A stretch of DNA of 17,918 nucleotides from an uncultured Clostridia bacterium (GCA_937891895.1 CALATN010000220.1:1-17918), one strand, 5' to 3'. Counted from the stretch's first letter, positions 1 to 8,496 are shown. Notes: generated from the sequence alone by a model not told the origin. Made by a program: numbers and translations.

Positions 1-802
1 GGTCATGCTGCAGAAGACGGATATCGTTTGCCATACGGTAACAGCTCTGTGCCACAGAGGAAAGAGCGTTCAGAATACGGCTGTCCACCTTACGGGGATA
101 GGTCTGTCCTGCAACATCAAAGCATTCGTCAAAGTCGAAGTCTGCGGCAATTTGGCGATTCATCTCATCAATCTTTGATGTATCACCCTTGAACAGCTCC
201 ACAAAGCTTGCTTCAGTGCCGGTGGTTCCGCGGCATCCGAGAAACTTGATATTCTCGATAGCGAAATCAATTTCTTTCAGGTCAGAAAGGAAGTCCTGCA
301 TCCAGAGCGCTGCTCGCTTACCTACCGTTACAAGCTGCGCCGGCTGATAGTGGGTATAACCGAGAGTAGGCAGAGCCTTGTATTTTTCGGCAAAATCGGA
401 AAGATTTGCTAAAACACCTAAAAGCTCTGAGCGTAAATAAGTCAGAGCATCTCGGTAAATTATAAGATCGGCATTATCGGTTACATAGCAGCTTGTAGCA
501 CCCAAATGGATAATTCCTGCCGCTGAAGGGGCAGCTTGCCCATAAGCATAAATATGTGCCATAACATCATGACGCACCTCTTTTTCACGCTGACTTACGC
601 AATCGTAATCAATATCGGCAATGTGTGCGGACAATTCATCCACTTGTTCCTGTGTAATGGGAAGACCAAGATTCATTTCAGCTTTTGCGAGTGCCACCCA
701 GAGCCTGCGCCAGGTCTGATATCTTGTGTCTGATGAAAAGAGTCCGAGCATATATTCGGAAGCATAACGTGATGATAATGGGGATTCATATCTGTTAGTC
801 AT
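1..802 (-). CDS. purB: Adenylosuccinate lyase (partial, C-terminus outside window)
   Basis: PurB catalyses two fumarate-releasing steps of purine synthesis: SAICAR to AICAR, and adenylosuccinate to AMP. It is a cytosolic tetramer of the fumarase/aspartase superfamily. The minus-strand reading starts MTNRYESPLSSRYASEYM, the usual N-terminus of clostridial PurB. It continues with recognisable family blocks: HDVMAHI, HLGATSCYVTDN, LGYTHYQPAQ, and GTTGTEASF near the end of the visible part. About 267 residues are present; the superfamily signature loop (SSxMPxKxNP) should lie beyond position 1. The ATG at 802 is preceded by AAGGAGAT, which fixes the start. It lies 64 bases after purA on the same strand with no obvious terminator between, so it is probably the operon's next gene. 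Confidence 0.95.
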   Translation of the reverse strand, partial: MTNRYESPLSSRYASEYMLGLFSSDTRYQTWRRLWVALAKAEMNLGLPITQEQVDELSAHIADIDYDCVSQREKEVRHDVMAHIYAYGQAAPSAAGIIHLGATSCYVTDNADLIIYRDALTYLRSELLGVLANLSDFAEKYKALPTLGYTHYQPAQLVTVGKRAALWMQDFLSDLKEIDFAIENIKFLGCRGTTGTEASFVELFKGDTSKIDEMNRQIAADFDFDECFDVAGQTYPRKVDSRILNALSSVAQSCYRMANDIRLLQHD

Positions 803-866
803 AATTTATCTCCTTGTTATGTGATTTTTGCAAACGACAATATATTTTTGTATTACCTGCTTCTGT

Positions 867-2141
867 TTATCTGATAATAATGCTGTCTCTTTCGGGTCCG
901 ACCGAAACATATTTAATGGGACAGCCGATTTGTTTTTCTATATAGATTACATATTCCTGTGCCGCTTTAGGAAGGTCTTCCCAGATACGGGCACCCGAGA
1001 TATCACATTTCCAACCGTCAAAGTATTCAATGACAGGTTTTGCGTTTTTCAGTGCAGACGGGAATGGGAAACGGTCGGTCTGTTCACCGTTCAACAGATA
1101 ATGGGTGCAGACGGGAATTTTATCCATGTAACTGAGCACATCCAGTTTGGTAAGTGCAATTGCTGTTGCTGCCTGCACCCCAACGCCGTATCGAGTTGCT
1201 ACGATATCAATCGGACCGACTCTGCGAGGTCTGCCGGTCTTGGCTCCATACTCGAAGCCGTTTTTGCGAAGCTTTTCTGCTTCGTCACCGAACATTTCAC
1301 ATACGAACGGACCTTCACCGACACAAGTGGAATATGCCTTTACCACACCGATTACATCAGTGATTTTTACACTTGGCAGTCCCGAGCCGATAGGAGCATA
1401 TGCTGCCGTTGCGTTGGAAGATGTGGTATAGGGATAAATACCATAATCCAAATCTCTGAGAGAACCAAGCTGGGCTTCAAAGAGAATATTCTTGCCGTTT
1501 GCCTGTGCTTCTTTCAGAAACATTCCCGTGTCACAAATATAAGGCTTTATCCTTTCACAGTATTTTTCAAGCCATTCTTCCAGCATTTCCATTGTGTACG
1601 GCTTTGCACCGTAAACCTTAGTCAGTGTAAGATTCTTCCATTCCATTAAATCTGCAAGATGAGCTTTCAGTTCCTCGGGGTAGAACAGTTCACCTGCAAG
1701 GATGGTTTTCTTTTGATATTTATCCGAATAGAATGGTGCAATACCTTGTTTGGTAGAACCGTATTTCTTGTCGGCAAGACGCATTTCCTCAAGCTCATCC
1801 ATATCACGGTGCCAGGGAAGCAAAAGAGAAGCACGATCGCTGATTTTGAAATTATCAGGTGTCAATTCCACACCTTTTGACATAACGTCCTGCATTTCCG
1901 TCCAAAGATTTTCGGGATCCACCGCAACACCATTGCCGAGAATATTGACAACGCCTGCTCTGAATATACCTGAAGGCAAAAGATGAAGCGCAAATTTGCC
2001 GAGTCCGTTAATAACTGTATGACCGGCATTGCCGCCGCCCTGAAAACGAACAACCACATCATAATCCTCAGTGAGCAAATCGACCATACGGCCTTTTCCT
2101 TCGTCACCCCAGTTGATACCTACAATTGCACTATTTGCCAT
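867..2141 (-). CDS. purA: Adenylosuccinate synthetase
   Basis: PurA makes adenylosuccinate from IMP, aspartate and GTP, the first committed step to AMP; PurB (next gene) completes it. The 424-residue product has the family's usual length. The N-terminus carries the phosphate-binding loop WGDEGKGRMVDLL (about residues 11-23) with catalytic Asp13, and GNAGHTVI contains the catalytic His at about residue 41. Further family motifs are KQGIAPFYSDK, TSSNATAAYAPIGSGLP (IMP site) and TGRPRRVGPID (GTP site). GGAGGGAGAATT precedes the ATG. Only 13 bases separate it from purC upstream, so the two are co-transcribed. A long cysteine-rich reading frame on the opposite strand is a shadow of this gene. Confidence 0.97.
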   Translation of the reverse strand: MANSAIVGINWGDEGKGRMVDLLTEDYDVVVRFQGGGNAGHTVINGLGKFALHLLPSGIFRAGVVNILGNGVAVDPENLWTEMQDVMSKGVELTPDNFKISDRASLLLPWHRDMDELEEMRLADKKYGSTKQGIAPFYSDKYQKKTILAGELFYPEELKAHLADLMEWKNLTLTKVYGAKPYTMEMLEEWLEKYCERIKPYICDTGMFLKEAQANGKNILFEAQLGSLRDLDYGIYPYTTSSNATAAYAPIGSGLPSVKITDVIGVVKAYSTCVGEGPFVCEMFGDEAEKLRKNGFEYGAKTGRPRRVGPIDIVATRYGVGVQAATAIALTKLDVLSYMDKIPVCTHYLLNGEQTDRFPFPSALKNAKPVIEYFDGWKCDISGARIWEDLPKAAQEYVIYIEKQIGCPIKYVSVGPERDSIIIR

Positions 2142-2154
2142 AATTCTCCCTCCA

Positions 2155-2868
2155 TTACAAATGTTCGGTAAGACGCTTCATCACTTCAGCATAAGCGTCC
2201 TCCACTCCGCCGAGGTCGCGGCGGAATCTGTCCTTGTCAAGCTTTTCGCCTGTTCTGCTGTCCCAAAGGCGGCAGGTGTCGGGACTGATTTCATCAGCAA
2301 GAACAATGGTGCCGTTACCCAGCCTGCCAAATTCCAGCTTGAAATCCACAAGAGTTACTCCGCAATCCTTCCAGAAGCTTTTCAGCTGTTCATTTACCGC
2401 AAAAGCGTATCTTTTTATCGTTTCCAGCTCCTCCACTGTCGCAAGCTTCAGCGCAATGGCGTGATAATCATTTATCAGCGGGTCACCAAGCTCATCGTTC
2501 TTATAGGAAAATTCAATCGTAGGCGAAGCAAATACCTCGCCCTCCACAACACCGTACCGTTGTGAAAACGAACCTGCGGCAATGTTCCTTACAATAACCT
2601 CCAGCGGAACAATTGAAACCCTGCGTACAACTGTTTCTCGCTCGTTCAGCTCCTCGACAAAATGAGTTGGAATACCGCCTCTTTCAAGCCTTTGCATAAG
2701 TATATTGCTCATACGGTTGTTGATAATTCCCTTGCCTGAAATTGTCCCTTTTTTCAGACCGTTAAACGCGGTTGCATCGTCCTTATAGGAAACAATCAAA
2801 AGCCCCTGAGCATCTGTTTCATAAACCTTTTTTGCCTTGCCCTCATATAACTGATTACGCTTTTCCAT
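2155..2868 (-). CDS. purC: Phosphoribosylaminoimidazole-succinocarboxamide (SAICAR) synthase
   Basis: PurC joins CAIR and aspartate, using ATP, to give SAICAR, the substrate of PurB's first reaction. The 237-residue length is typical of the bacterial enzyme. Visible motifs are LYEGKAKKVYETD (ATP-binding strand and loop, residues 8-20), DDATAFNG, EVIVRNIAAGS (substrate binding), DFKLEFG and ADEISPDTCRLWD near residues 190-205. The start at 2868 has an AAGGAGGA ribosome site that overlaps the asnB stop region; the gap from asnB is 14 bases. purC, purA and purB together cover the aspartate-dependent steps of purine synthesis, so the cluster is a functional subset rather than the full pur operon. 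Confidence 0.97.
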   Translation of the reverse strand: MEKRNQLYEGKAKKVYETDAQGLLIVSYKDDATAFNGLKKGTISGKGIINNRMSNILMQRLERGGIPTHFVEELNERETVVRRVSIVPLEVIVRNIAAGSFSQRYGVVEGEVFASPTIEFSYKNDELGDPLINDYHAIALKLATVEELETIKRYAFAVNEQLKSFWKDCGVTLVDFKLEFGRLGNGTIVLADEISPDTCRLWDSRTGEKLDKDRFRRDLGGVEDAYAEVMKRLTEHL

Positions 2869-2882
2869 ATCAGCTTCCTCCT

Positions 2883-4460
2883 TTATTTTCCGCTGTCGCC
2901 ATAGTTTGAAAGAACTCTCGCCGATGGGTCGTTTACGTTACAGCCTTCCCATTCCTTGTTCGGCATCCAAAAATCAACAATCATCTCTGCCTGTTCGGGA
3001 TAATATTTTTCAAAAAGCTCCCTGTAAAACAGAGATTCCTTTGTGAACGGTTTTGCGTGTGTATATTTTTTGCACTTTTCTTCAAATTCTTCGTCAGTAT
3101 AGAAGGTTTCCGCATATTCCTTCAGATAATCAACCATCGAATGACCCACAGCGTCCGAAAAAGCCGCCTTTTCACGGTAAAGAATATCCTGCGGCAGATA
3201 ATCTCCCTCGAAAGCGTGACGGAGAAGATATTTGCCCTTGTTATATTTGTTTAGCTTCATTTCCGGGTCAACCGCCATAACGTATTTAACAAAATCAAGG
3301 TCGCCGAAGGGCACTCTTGCTTCAAGAGAGTTTACCGAAATACATCTGTCTGCCCTCAATACATCATACATATGAAGTTCACGAATACGTTTTTCAGCTT
3401 CTTTTTGAAAAGCATCCGCATCGGGTGCGAAATCCGTATATTTGTAACCGAACAATTCGTCAGAAATCTCGCCCGTCAACAGGACTCTGATATCAGTCTG
3501 TTCGTGAATAGCCTTGCATATAAGATACATTCCCATACTTGCGCGTATTGTTGTAATATCGAATGTACCAAGAATTTTCACAACTGTTTCAAGTGATGAA
3601 AGTACATCATCCTTTGTGATAATAATCTCCGTATGGTCGCTGCCAATATATTCGGCAACCTCTTTTGCATATTTCAGGTCAATTGCATCTTCACTCATAC
3701 CGATTGCAAATGTCTTGATTGGAGTACTGCTTTTCTTTGCGGCAATTGAACATACCAAAGATGAGTCAAGTCCTCCCGAAAGGAGAAAACCAACCTTTGC
3801 ATCTGCAACAAGCCTTTTTTCAACTCCCGCAACAAGCTTATCGTGAATGTTTCTGCACACTGTTTCAAGGCTGTCGTGACAAACCTCCTCAACAGCAGCA
3901 ATATCACAATAGCATACAAATTTACCGTCCTCATAATAGTGTCCGGGAGGAAACGGCATTATCTTTTCCACAAGACCAACAAGGTTTTTAGCCTCGCTGG
4001 CAAAAATAATGACTCCTCTTTTGTCATACCCGTAATAAAGAGGTCTGATTCCAATAGGGTCGCGAGCAGCAATATATTTTTTCTCACTGCCGTCATAAAT
4101 TATACAGGCAAATTCTGCGTCAAGCATGGCAAACATATCCGTTCCATATTCTTTGTAAAGCGGAAGAAGCAATTCGCAATCCGACTCACTTTTAAAGGTG
4201 TATTTTTCGGAAAGTTTTTCGCGAAGTTTTTCAAAGCCATATATTTCGCCGTTGCATACAACATAGCTTCCGTCCAGTTCAAATGGCTGCATTCCCTCAG
4301 GGTGTAGGCCCATAATTGCGAGCCTGTGAAAACCCAGAAGGCCACTGCCTGTGTTAATAATTCTTGAATCATCAGGGCCTCTTGATACCGTTCGGTCAAA
4401 GCCTTCTTTAAAATCGGCAAAGGAAATCGTTTTGCCGCAGTAACCCATAATCGAACACAT
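2883..4460 (-). CDS. asnB: Asparagine synthase, glutamine-hydrolysing
   Basis: AsnB forms asparagine from aspartate, ATP and glutamine-derived ammonia. The product is 525 residues, somewhat shorter than E. coli AsnB (554). The N-terminal amidotransferase domain (about 1-200) begins MCSIMGYCG, with Cys2 as the expected nucleophile after Met removal, and contains HRLAIM (45-50) and NGEIYG (70-75). The synthetase domain carries the pyrophosphate loop SGGLDSS at 228-234. The later motif usually written GEGSDEVFGGY reads GEISDELFGYKY here, so one Gly is Ile; I believe this variant occurs in clostridial AsnB but cannot check. GGAGG lies upstream of the ATG. The 79-base gap from amt contains an 11-bp hairpin. 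Confidence 0.95.
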   Translation of the reverse strand: MCSIMGYCGKTISFADFKEGFDRTVSRGPDDSRIINTGSGLLGFHRLAIMGLHPEGMQPFELDGSYVVCNGEIYGFEKLREKLSEKYTFKSESDCELLLPLYKEYGTDMFAMLDAEFACIIYDGSEKKYIAARDPIGIRPLYYGYDKRGVIIFASEAKNLVGLVEKIMPFPPGHYYEDGKFVCYCDIAAVEEVCHDSLETVCRNIHDKLVAGVEKRLVADAKVGFLLSGGLDSSLVCSIAAKKSSTPIKTFAIGMSEDAIDLKYAKEVAEYIGSDHTEIIITKDDVLSSLETVVKILGTFDITTIRASMGMYLICKAIHEQTDIRVLLTGEISDELFGYKYTDFAPDADAFQKEAEKRIRELHMYDVLRADRCISVNSLEARVPFGDLDFVKYVMAVDPEMKLNKYNKGKYLLRHAFEGDYLPQDILYREKAAFSDAVGHSMVDYLKEYAETFYTDEEFEEKCKKYTHAKPFTKESLFYRELFEKYYPEQAEMIVDFWMPNKEWEGCNVNDPSARVLSNYGDSGK

Positions 4461-4493
4461 AGTGAACGCCTCCGTAATATTTTAATATGGTAT

Positions 4494-4522
4494 CCCTGCA
4501 GCAGACAAATCCTGCCGCAGGG
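4494..4522 (-). promoter_or_regulatory. Hairpin in the amt-asnB spacer
   Basis: In the minus-strand transcript the arms CCCTGCGGCAG and CTGCTGCAGGG form 11 pairs (one G-U) around a 7-base loop, GATTTGT. The 3' side reads ATACCATATT, with no uridine run, so this is not a standard intrinsic terminator. It begins 18 bases after the amt stop (counted along the transcript) and ends about 33 bases before the asnB ATG. It may be an mRNA processing or stability element between the two genes. The role is inferred; the fold is read directly. Confidence 0.5.
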
Positions 4523-4539
4523 AAAACCGTTTGTTTTAT

Positions 4540-6252
4540 TTATTCAACGTCCTGAAGTGCGTCGTAGCCTTCTTCGCCTGTTCTTACCTTTACAACATTT
4601 TCAACATCGTACACAAAAATCTTGCCGTCGCCGAAATGTCCTGTATAGAGAACCTTCTTTGCTGTATCAATAACACTCTGAACAGGCACCTTGCTGACAA
4701 CGATGTCAACCTGAACCTTCGGAAGAAGGTTCGTTTCAACAGGAATACCTCTGTAGTATTCCGGCTTGCCCTTCTGAATGCCGCAGCCCATAACGTGGGA
4801 TACCGTCATACCTGTAATTCCAAGCTTGGACATAGCGTTCTTGAGCGCCTCAAATCTTGCTTCCTTACAGATGATTTCTACCTTTGTCATCTTTGGAGCA
4901 GTACCCTCGGTAAAGCTCGGAACCTTCTTCACGGGAACAGCCTCGCTCACGGGAGTGTCACCCGAAACATACTCAATGCCATCGTCTTCAACTGCTGTAT
5001 CGGGAGTTGTTGCAAAGCCTGCATAGGCTGTAACAAGACCGTGCTCGGAAATGTCAAGACCTGCGATTTCATCAGCAGCATCTGCACGAAGCCCGATTGT
5101 GTGCTTGATTACAAGGAACACGATTGTCATAAGGACTGCGACATACGCCGCTACGGTTAAAACGCCGAGAGCCTGAACGCCGAGAAGATGTGCGCCGCCG
5201 CCGTAGAAAAGCCCCTTTTCTGTGGAATAGCCTGTTGCGAAAAGACCTGTCATAATTGTGCCGAGTGCGCCGCATACGCAGTGTACGGAGATTGCACCTA
5301 CAGGGTCGTCAATCTTTGCAACCTTGTCAAAAAATTCAACTGCAAATACAATTACAATACCGAAAACAATACCCATTATTGCTGCACCGACGGGGCTGAC
5401 TGCGTCACAGCCTGCCGTAATACCTACAAGACCTGCAAGAGCAGCGTTGTATGTCATGGATACATCAGGCTTCTTGTAGCGAATCCATGTTACAATAAGT
5501 GTTGTTACGCAGGCAACCGCAGCTGCCATATTTGTGTTGAAGAATACAAGACCTGCTCTTTCAAGAAGCTCGTCGCTGTCCATACCTACTGTTGATGCAC
5601 CGTTGAATCCAAACCAGCAGAACCAGAGAATGAACACGCCCAAAGCCGCAAGGGTAAGGTTGTGACCGAGGATTGCACGAGGCTTGCCCTTCTTGTCATA
5701 CTTTCCGATACGGGGACCAAGGATTGCCGCACCAATCAGTGCGCAGATACCGCCGACCATATGTACCGCTGTTGAACCCGCAAAATCGTGGAAACCAAGC
5801 TCCGAGAGCCAGCCTCCGCCCCATACCCAATGACCTGTAATCGGGTAGATGATGAGAGAAATTGCTGCCGAATAGATACAGTAAGCAGAGAACTTAGTTC
5901 TCTCAGCCATAGCACCTGATACTATGGTTGCCGCGGTTGCACAGAATACCGTCTGGAAAATTGCATACGCCCAAAGCGGAACACCTGCGGGAAGAATATG
6001 GCTGTAATCGCCTCTGATAAGAGGATCAAATCCGCCTATAAAACCATTGCCTGCACCGAACATTATGCCGAAGCCCACAAGCCAGAAGCAAGGTGTGCCG
6101 ATACAGAAATCCATAAGGTTTTTCATAAGAATATTACCTGTGTTCTTTGCACGGGTGAATCCTGCTTCACACATCGAAAAACCTGCCTGCATAAAGAATA
6201 CCAATGCTGCACCGATAAGTACCCAAATAGTATTTACTGCACTGTATTCCAT
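4540..6252 (-). CDS. amt: Ammonium transporter with fused C-terminal PII domain
   Basis: This is an Amt/MEP/Rh channel for ammonium uptake in the cytoplasmic membrane, fused to a PII (GlnB/GlnK-type) domain. Residues 1-400 are hydrophobic with about eleven membrane segments. The twin pore histidines are seen as STAVHMVGG (His164) and SVHCVCG (His324), and FQTVFCATAAT gives the first Phe-gate residue. After a linker rich in Pro, Thr and acidic residues (about 411-454), residues 455-570 are a complete PII domain: KVEIICKEARFEALKNAM, GITGMTVSHVMG, the T-loop GKPEYYRG, GDGKIFVYDV and VRTGEEG. The position of the uridylylated Tyr51 is Val505. Ordinarily amt and glnK are separate neighbours. The gene follows glnN by 30 bases with an AAAGGGATGG ribosome site, so the two share a transcript. 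Confidence 0.95.
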   Translation of the reverse strand: MEYSAVNTIWVLIGAALVFFMQAGFSMCEAGFTRAKNTGNILMKNLMDFCIGTPCFWLVGFGIMFGAGNGFIGGFDPLIRGDYSHILPAGVPLWAYAIFQTVFCATAATIVSGAMAERTKFSAYCIYSAAISLIIYPITGHWVWGGGWLSELGFHDFAGSTAVHMVGGICALIGAAILGPRIGKYDKKGKPRAILGHNLTLAALGVFILWFCWFGFNGASTVGMDSDELLERAGLVFFNTNMAAAVACVTTLIVTWIRYKKPDVSMTYNAALAGLVGITAGCDAVSPVGAAIMGIVFGIVIVFAVEFFDKVAKIDDPVGAISVHCVCGALGTIMTGLFATGYSTEKGLFYGGGAHLLGVQALGVLTVAAYVAVLMTIVFLVIKHTIGLRADAADEIAGLDISEHGLVTAYAGFATTPDTAVEDDGIEYVSGDTPVSEAVPVKKVPSFTEGTAPKMTKVEIICKEARFEALKNAMSKLGITGMTVSHVMGCGIQKGKPEYYRGIPVETNLLPKVQVDIVVSKVPVQSVIDTAKKVLYTGHFGDGKIFVYDVENVVKVRTGEEGYDALQDVE

Positions 6253-6282
6253 AAAACCATCCCTTTCAAATTTTAAAAAAGT

Positions 6283-8379
6283 TTATCTTACTCCGAAAAG
6301 CAATTCGCCATATGTAGGGAACGGCCAGTATTTTTCGGATACAAGAGTTTCAGCTTCATCACAAGCTGCACGAAGTTCGCTCATTACAGGAAGAACAGTA
6401 TCTCTTATCATATATGCCTCCTGCTCAATATTTTCCGCGTCCTTAAGCTTTGCGGAAACCTCATCAAGATTACACACTCTGTTGTAAATTTGGCAAGCGA
6501 TAACCGAAAGCTTCTTTACCGAGTCATTCTCATAAGTGCAAAGCACATCCGAACCGAGGACACTCTTTGAAGCAGCAGTGTTTGCAATAAATGCTGTATA
6601 TTCTTCAACTGCAGGAAGAATTTCGCGTCTTGCCATTGTGGACATTGTGTTAGCCTCGATTGCAACCGTCTTGCAGTAATTTTCAAGCATAATTTCACAT
6701 CTTGACTCAAGCTCAGAGCGAGAGAAAACCTTATGATATGTAAGCATTTCAACATTCTTCTTATCAAGAAGGTGAGGCATACAGTCCGGTGTTGTTCTGT
6801 AGTTGAGCAAGCCTCTCTTTTCTGTAGCTTCCTTAATCCATTCATCATCGTAGCCGTTGCCGTTGAAGATAATTCTCTCATGGTCGCTGATTGTTTTCTT
6901 AATCATCTCGTGCAAAGCTGTTTCAAAGTCTTCAGCCTGTTCAAGTCTGTCAGCATAAATCTTAAGACTTTCAGCAACTGCACTGTTCAGCATAATGTTT
7001 GCACAGGCAATACTGTTGGAAGAACCAAGCATACGGAACTCAAACTTGTTTCCTGTAAATGCAAACGGAGATGTACGGTTGCGGTCTGTTGTATCCCTGA
7101 AGAACTTCGGCAAAACGTCTACACCAAGCTTCATCTGCTTCTTTTCGGCAGCGTTGTACGGAGCATCGTTTTTTATTGCTTCAAGAATTGCGCTCAGCTC
7201 ATCGCCGAGGAAAATCGAAACAACTGCGGGAGGTGCTTCGTTTGCACCGAGGCGGTGGTCATTCCCTGCTGTTGCAACGGAAATTCTCAGCAAATCCTGA
7301 TAATCGTCAACTGCCTTTATTACCGCACAAAGGAACAGCAGAAACTGTGCGTTTTCATATGGTGTTTCGCCCGGAGTAAGCAGGTTCACGCCTGTGTCTG
7401 TGCAAAGCGACCAGTTGTTGTGCTTGCCGCTGCCGTTTACCCCTGCAAAAGGCTTTTCGTGAAGCAGACAAACAAGATTATGCTTTGCCGCAACCTTCTG
7501 CATAATTTCCATCGTCAGCTGGTTGTGGTCGGTCGCAATGTTTGTGGTATTATAAATAGGTGCAAGCTCATGCTGTGCAGGAGCAACCTCATTGTGCTGA
7601 GTCTTTGCAAGAATACCCAGCTTCCAAAGCTCCTCGTTCAGCTCGCTCATATAAGCTTCAACTCTTGGCTTGATAACACCGAAATAGTGGTCGTCCATTT
7701 CCTGACCCTTGGGAGCTTTTGCACCGAAAAGCGTACGTCCTGTGTAAATCAAATCCTTACGCTTGTTGTACATATCTTTGTCAACAAGGAAATATTCCTG
7801 TTCAGGACCAACGGAGGTATGAACATACTTTACCTTTTCGTTACCGAACAGCTTCAGAATACGGAGAGCCTGACGGTTGAGAGCTTCCATCGAACGAAGC
7901 AGGGGGGTCTTCTTGTCAAGAGCCTCACCGCCGTAGGAACAAAATGCTGTAGGTATACAGAGTGTTTTGCCTTTGATAAATGCGTAGGAGGTAGGGTCCC
8001 ATGCGGTGTAGCCTCTTGCTTCAAAGGTTGCTCTCAGACCGCCTGACGGAAATGAAGAAGCATCAGGCTCTCCCTTGATAAGCTCCTTGCCTGAAAAATC
8101 CATTATAACTCTGCCATCGGGAGAAGGCGTAATAAAACCGTCGTGCTTTTCAGCAGTAATGCCTGTAAGCGGCTGAAACCAATGTGTATAATGTGTTGCG
8201 CCGTTCTCAACAGCCCAATCTTTCATAGCTTCAGCAACGGCATTAGCAACTGAAATATCGAGTTTTGCTCCCTCATCGATGGTTTTCTTCAAAGACTGGT
8301 ATACCTTTGATGACAATCTTGCTTTCATTACACGATCATCGAATACCATGCTTGCAAAATAGTCGGATACGTTCTTCAT
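6283..8379 (-). CDS. glnN: Glutamine synthetase type III
   Basis: This enzyme makes glutamine from glutamate, ammonia and ATP. At 698 residues it is the long GSIII type found in Bacteroides, cyanobacteria and clostridia, not the ~450-residue GSI. GSIII features include GGLRATFEARGYTAWDPTS (113-131), the active-site block VGPEQEYFL (190-198), NEVAPAQHELAPIY (263-276), the nucleotide-site NGSGKHNNWS (315-324), and DRNRTSPFAF with KFEFRMLGSS further on. The frame is open to 8448, but the chosen ATG at 8379 starts MKNVSDYFASMVFDD, a typical GSIII N-terminus, and has GAAGGAAT correctly placed; the upstream extension would be coded by the leader hairpin. It is the first gene of the leftward operon and is likely controlled through its leader. 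Confidence 0.96.
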   Translation of the reverse strand: MKNVSDYFASMVFDDRVMKARLSSKVYQSLKKTIDEGAKLDISVANAVAEAMKDWAVENGATHYTHWFQPLTGITAEKHDGFITPSPDGRVIMDFSGKELIKGEPDASSFPSGGLRATFEARGYTAWDPTSYAFIKGKTLCIPTAFCSYGGEALDKKTPLLRSMEALNRQALRILKLFGNEKVKYVHTSVGPEQEYFLVDKDMYNKRKDLIYTGRTLFGAKAPKGQEMDDHYFGVIKPRVEAYMSELNEELWKLGILAKTQHNEVAPAQHELAPIYNTTNIATDHNQLTMEIMQKVAAKHNLVCLLHEKPFAGVNGSGKHNNWSLCTDTGVNLLTPGETPYENAQFLLFLCAVIKAVDDYQDLLRISVATAGNDHRLGANEAPPAVVSIFLGDELSAILEAIKNDAPYNAAEKKQMKLGVDVLPKFFRDTTDRNRTSPFAFTGNKFEFRMLGSSNSIACANIMLNSAVAESLKIYADRLEQAEDFETALHEMIKKTISDHERIIFNGNGYDDEWIKEATEKRGLLNYRTTPDCMPHLLDKKNVEMLTYHKVFSRSELESRCEIMLENYCKTVAIEANTMSTMARREILPAVEEYTAFIANTAASKSVLGSDVLCTYENDSVKKLSVIACQIYNRVCNLDEVSAKLKDAENIEQEAYMIRDTVLPVMSELRAACDEAETLVSEKYWPFPTYGELLFGVR

Positions 8380-8411
8380 AAGTATTCCTTCTTTCAAAAA
8401 GTAAATATTAA

Positions 8412-8457
8412 AAGGCAAAGGTGCCTTGGACTTATTTTTCCAAGACACCTTTGCCTT
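8412..8457 (-). terminator. 19-bp stem in glnN leader, probable attenuator
   Basis: The arms at 8439-8457 and 8412-8430 pair over 19 bases with a single G-U, around an 8-base loop. In the glnN transcript the stem is followed by TTTTAATATTTACTTTTT, a broken U-rich tract, and the glnN ATG is 33 bases downstream of the stem. It starts about four bases after the predicted transcription start. Such a stem would end transcription or shape the 5' end unless an alternative fold forms. The first 16 bases of its 5' arm region can instead form the ANTAR-type hairpin at 8442-8457. The U tract is weaker than in a classic terminator, so termination efficiency is uncertain. Confidence 0.65.
8442..8457 (-). 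promoter_or_regulatory. ANTAR-type hexaloop hairpin in glnN leader
   Basis: Read on the minus strand, AAGGC pairs with GTCTT (5 bp, one G-U) and encloses the six-base loop AAAGGT. Loop position 1 is A and position 4 is G, the two bases known to be required in RNA sites bound by ANTAR-domain antiterminators. Its bases are also the 5' arm of the 19-bp leader stem, so the two folds are mutually exclusive. A regulator that stabilises this hairpin would prevent the longer stem. A convincing second hexaloop hairpin is not seen in this leader. The plus-strand leader carries a matching element at the same distance from its -10 box. Confidence 0.6.
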
Positions 8458-8467
8458 ACTGATACAC

Positions 8468-8496
8468 AGTATACACCTTTGTTATTTATTTGTCAA
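8468..8496 (-). promoter_or_regulatory. Sigma-A-type promoter of glnN operon
   Basis: On the minus strand TTGACA (8496-8491), a 17-base spacer and TATACT (8473-8468) match the housekeeping consensus at 11 of 12 positions. Transcription should start near 8461. The last bases before and through the -10 box, AGGTGTATACT, match the divergent promoter at ten of eleven positions. Confidence 0.85.

Noticed and set aside
828..1649. 273-residue open frame on the plus strand, opposite purA
   Set aside because: Antisense shadow of purA with Cys/Phe-rich composition, no ribosome site and no domain.
4494..4522. Intrinsic terminator after amt
   Set aside because: The hairpin is not followed by a T run in the direction of transcription.
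6733..8046. 437-residue open frame on the plus strand, opposite glnN
   Set aside because: It is rich in Cys, Val and short repeats typical of antisense frames, has no recognisable domain, and lies wholly inside a well-supported gene.
8380..8448. N-terminal extension of glnN from the ATG at 8448
   Set aside because: The extra 23 residues are the translation of the leader stem; the ATG at 8379 has the ribosome site and the GSIII N-terminus.
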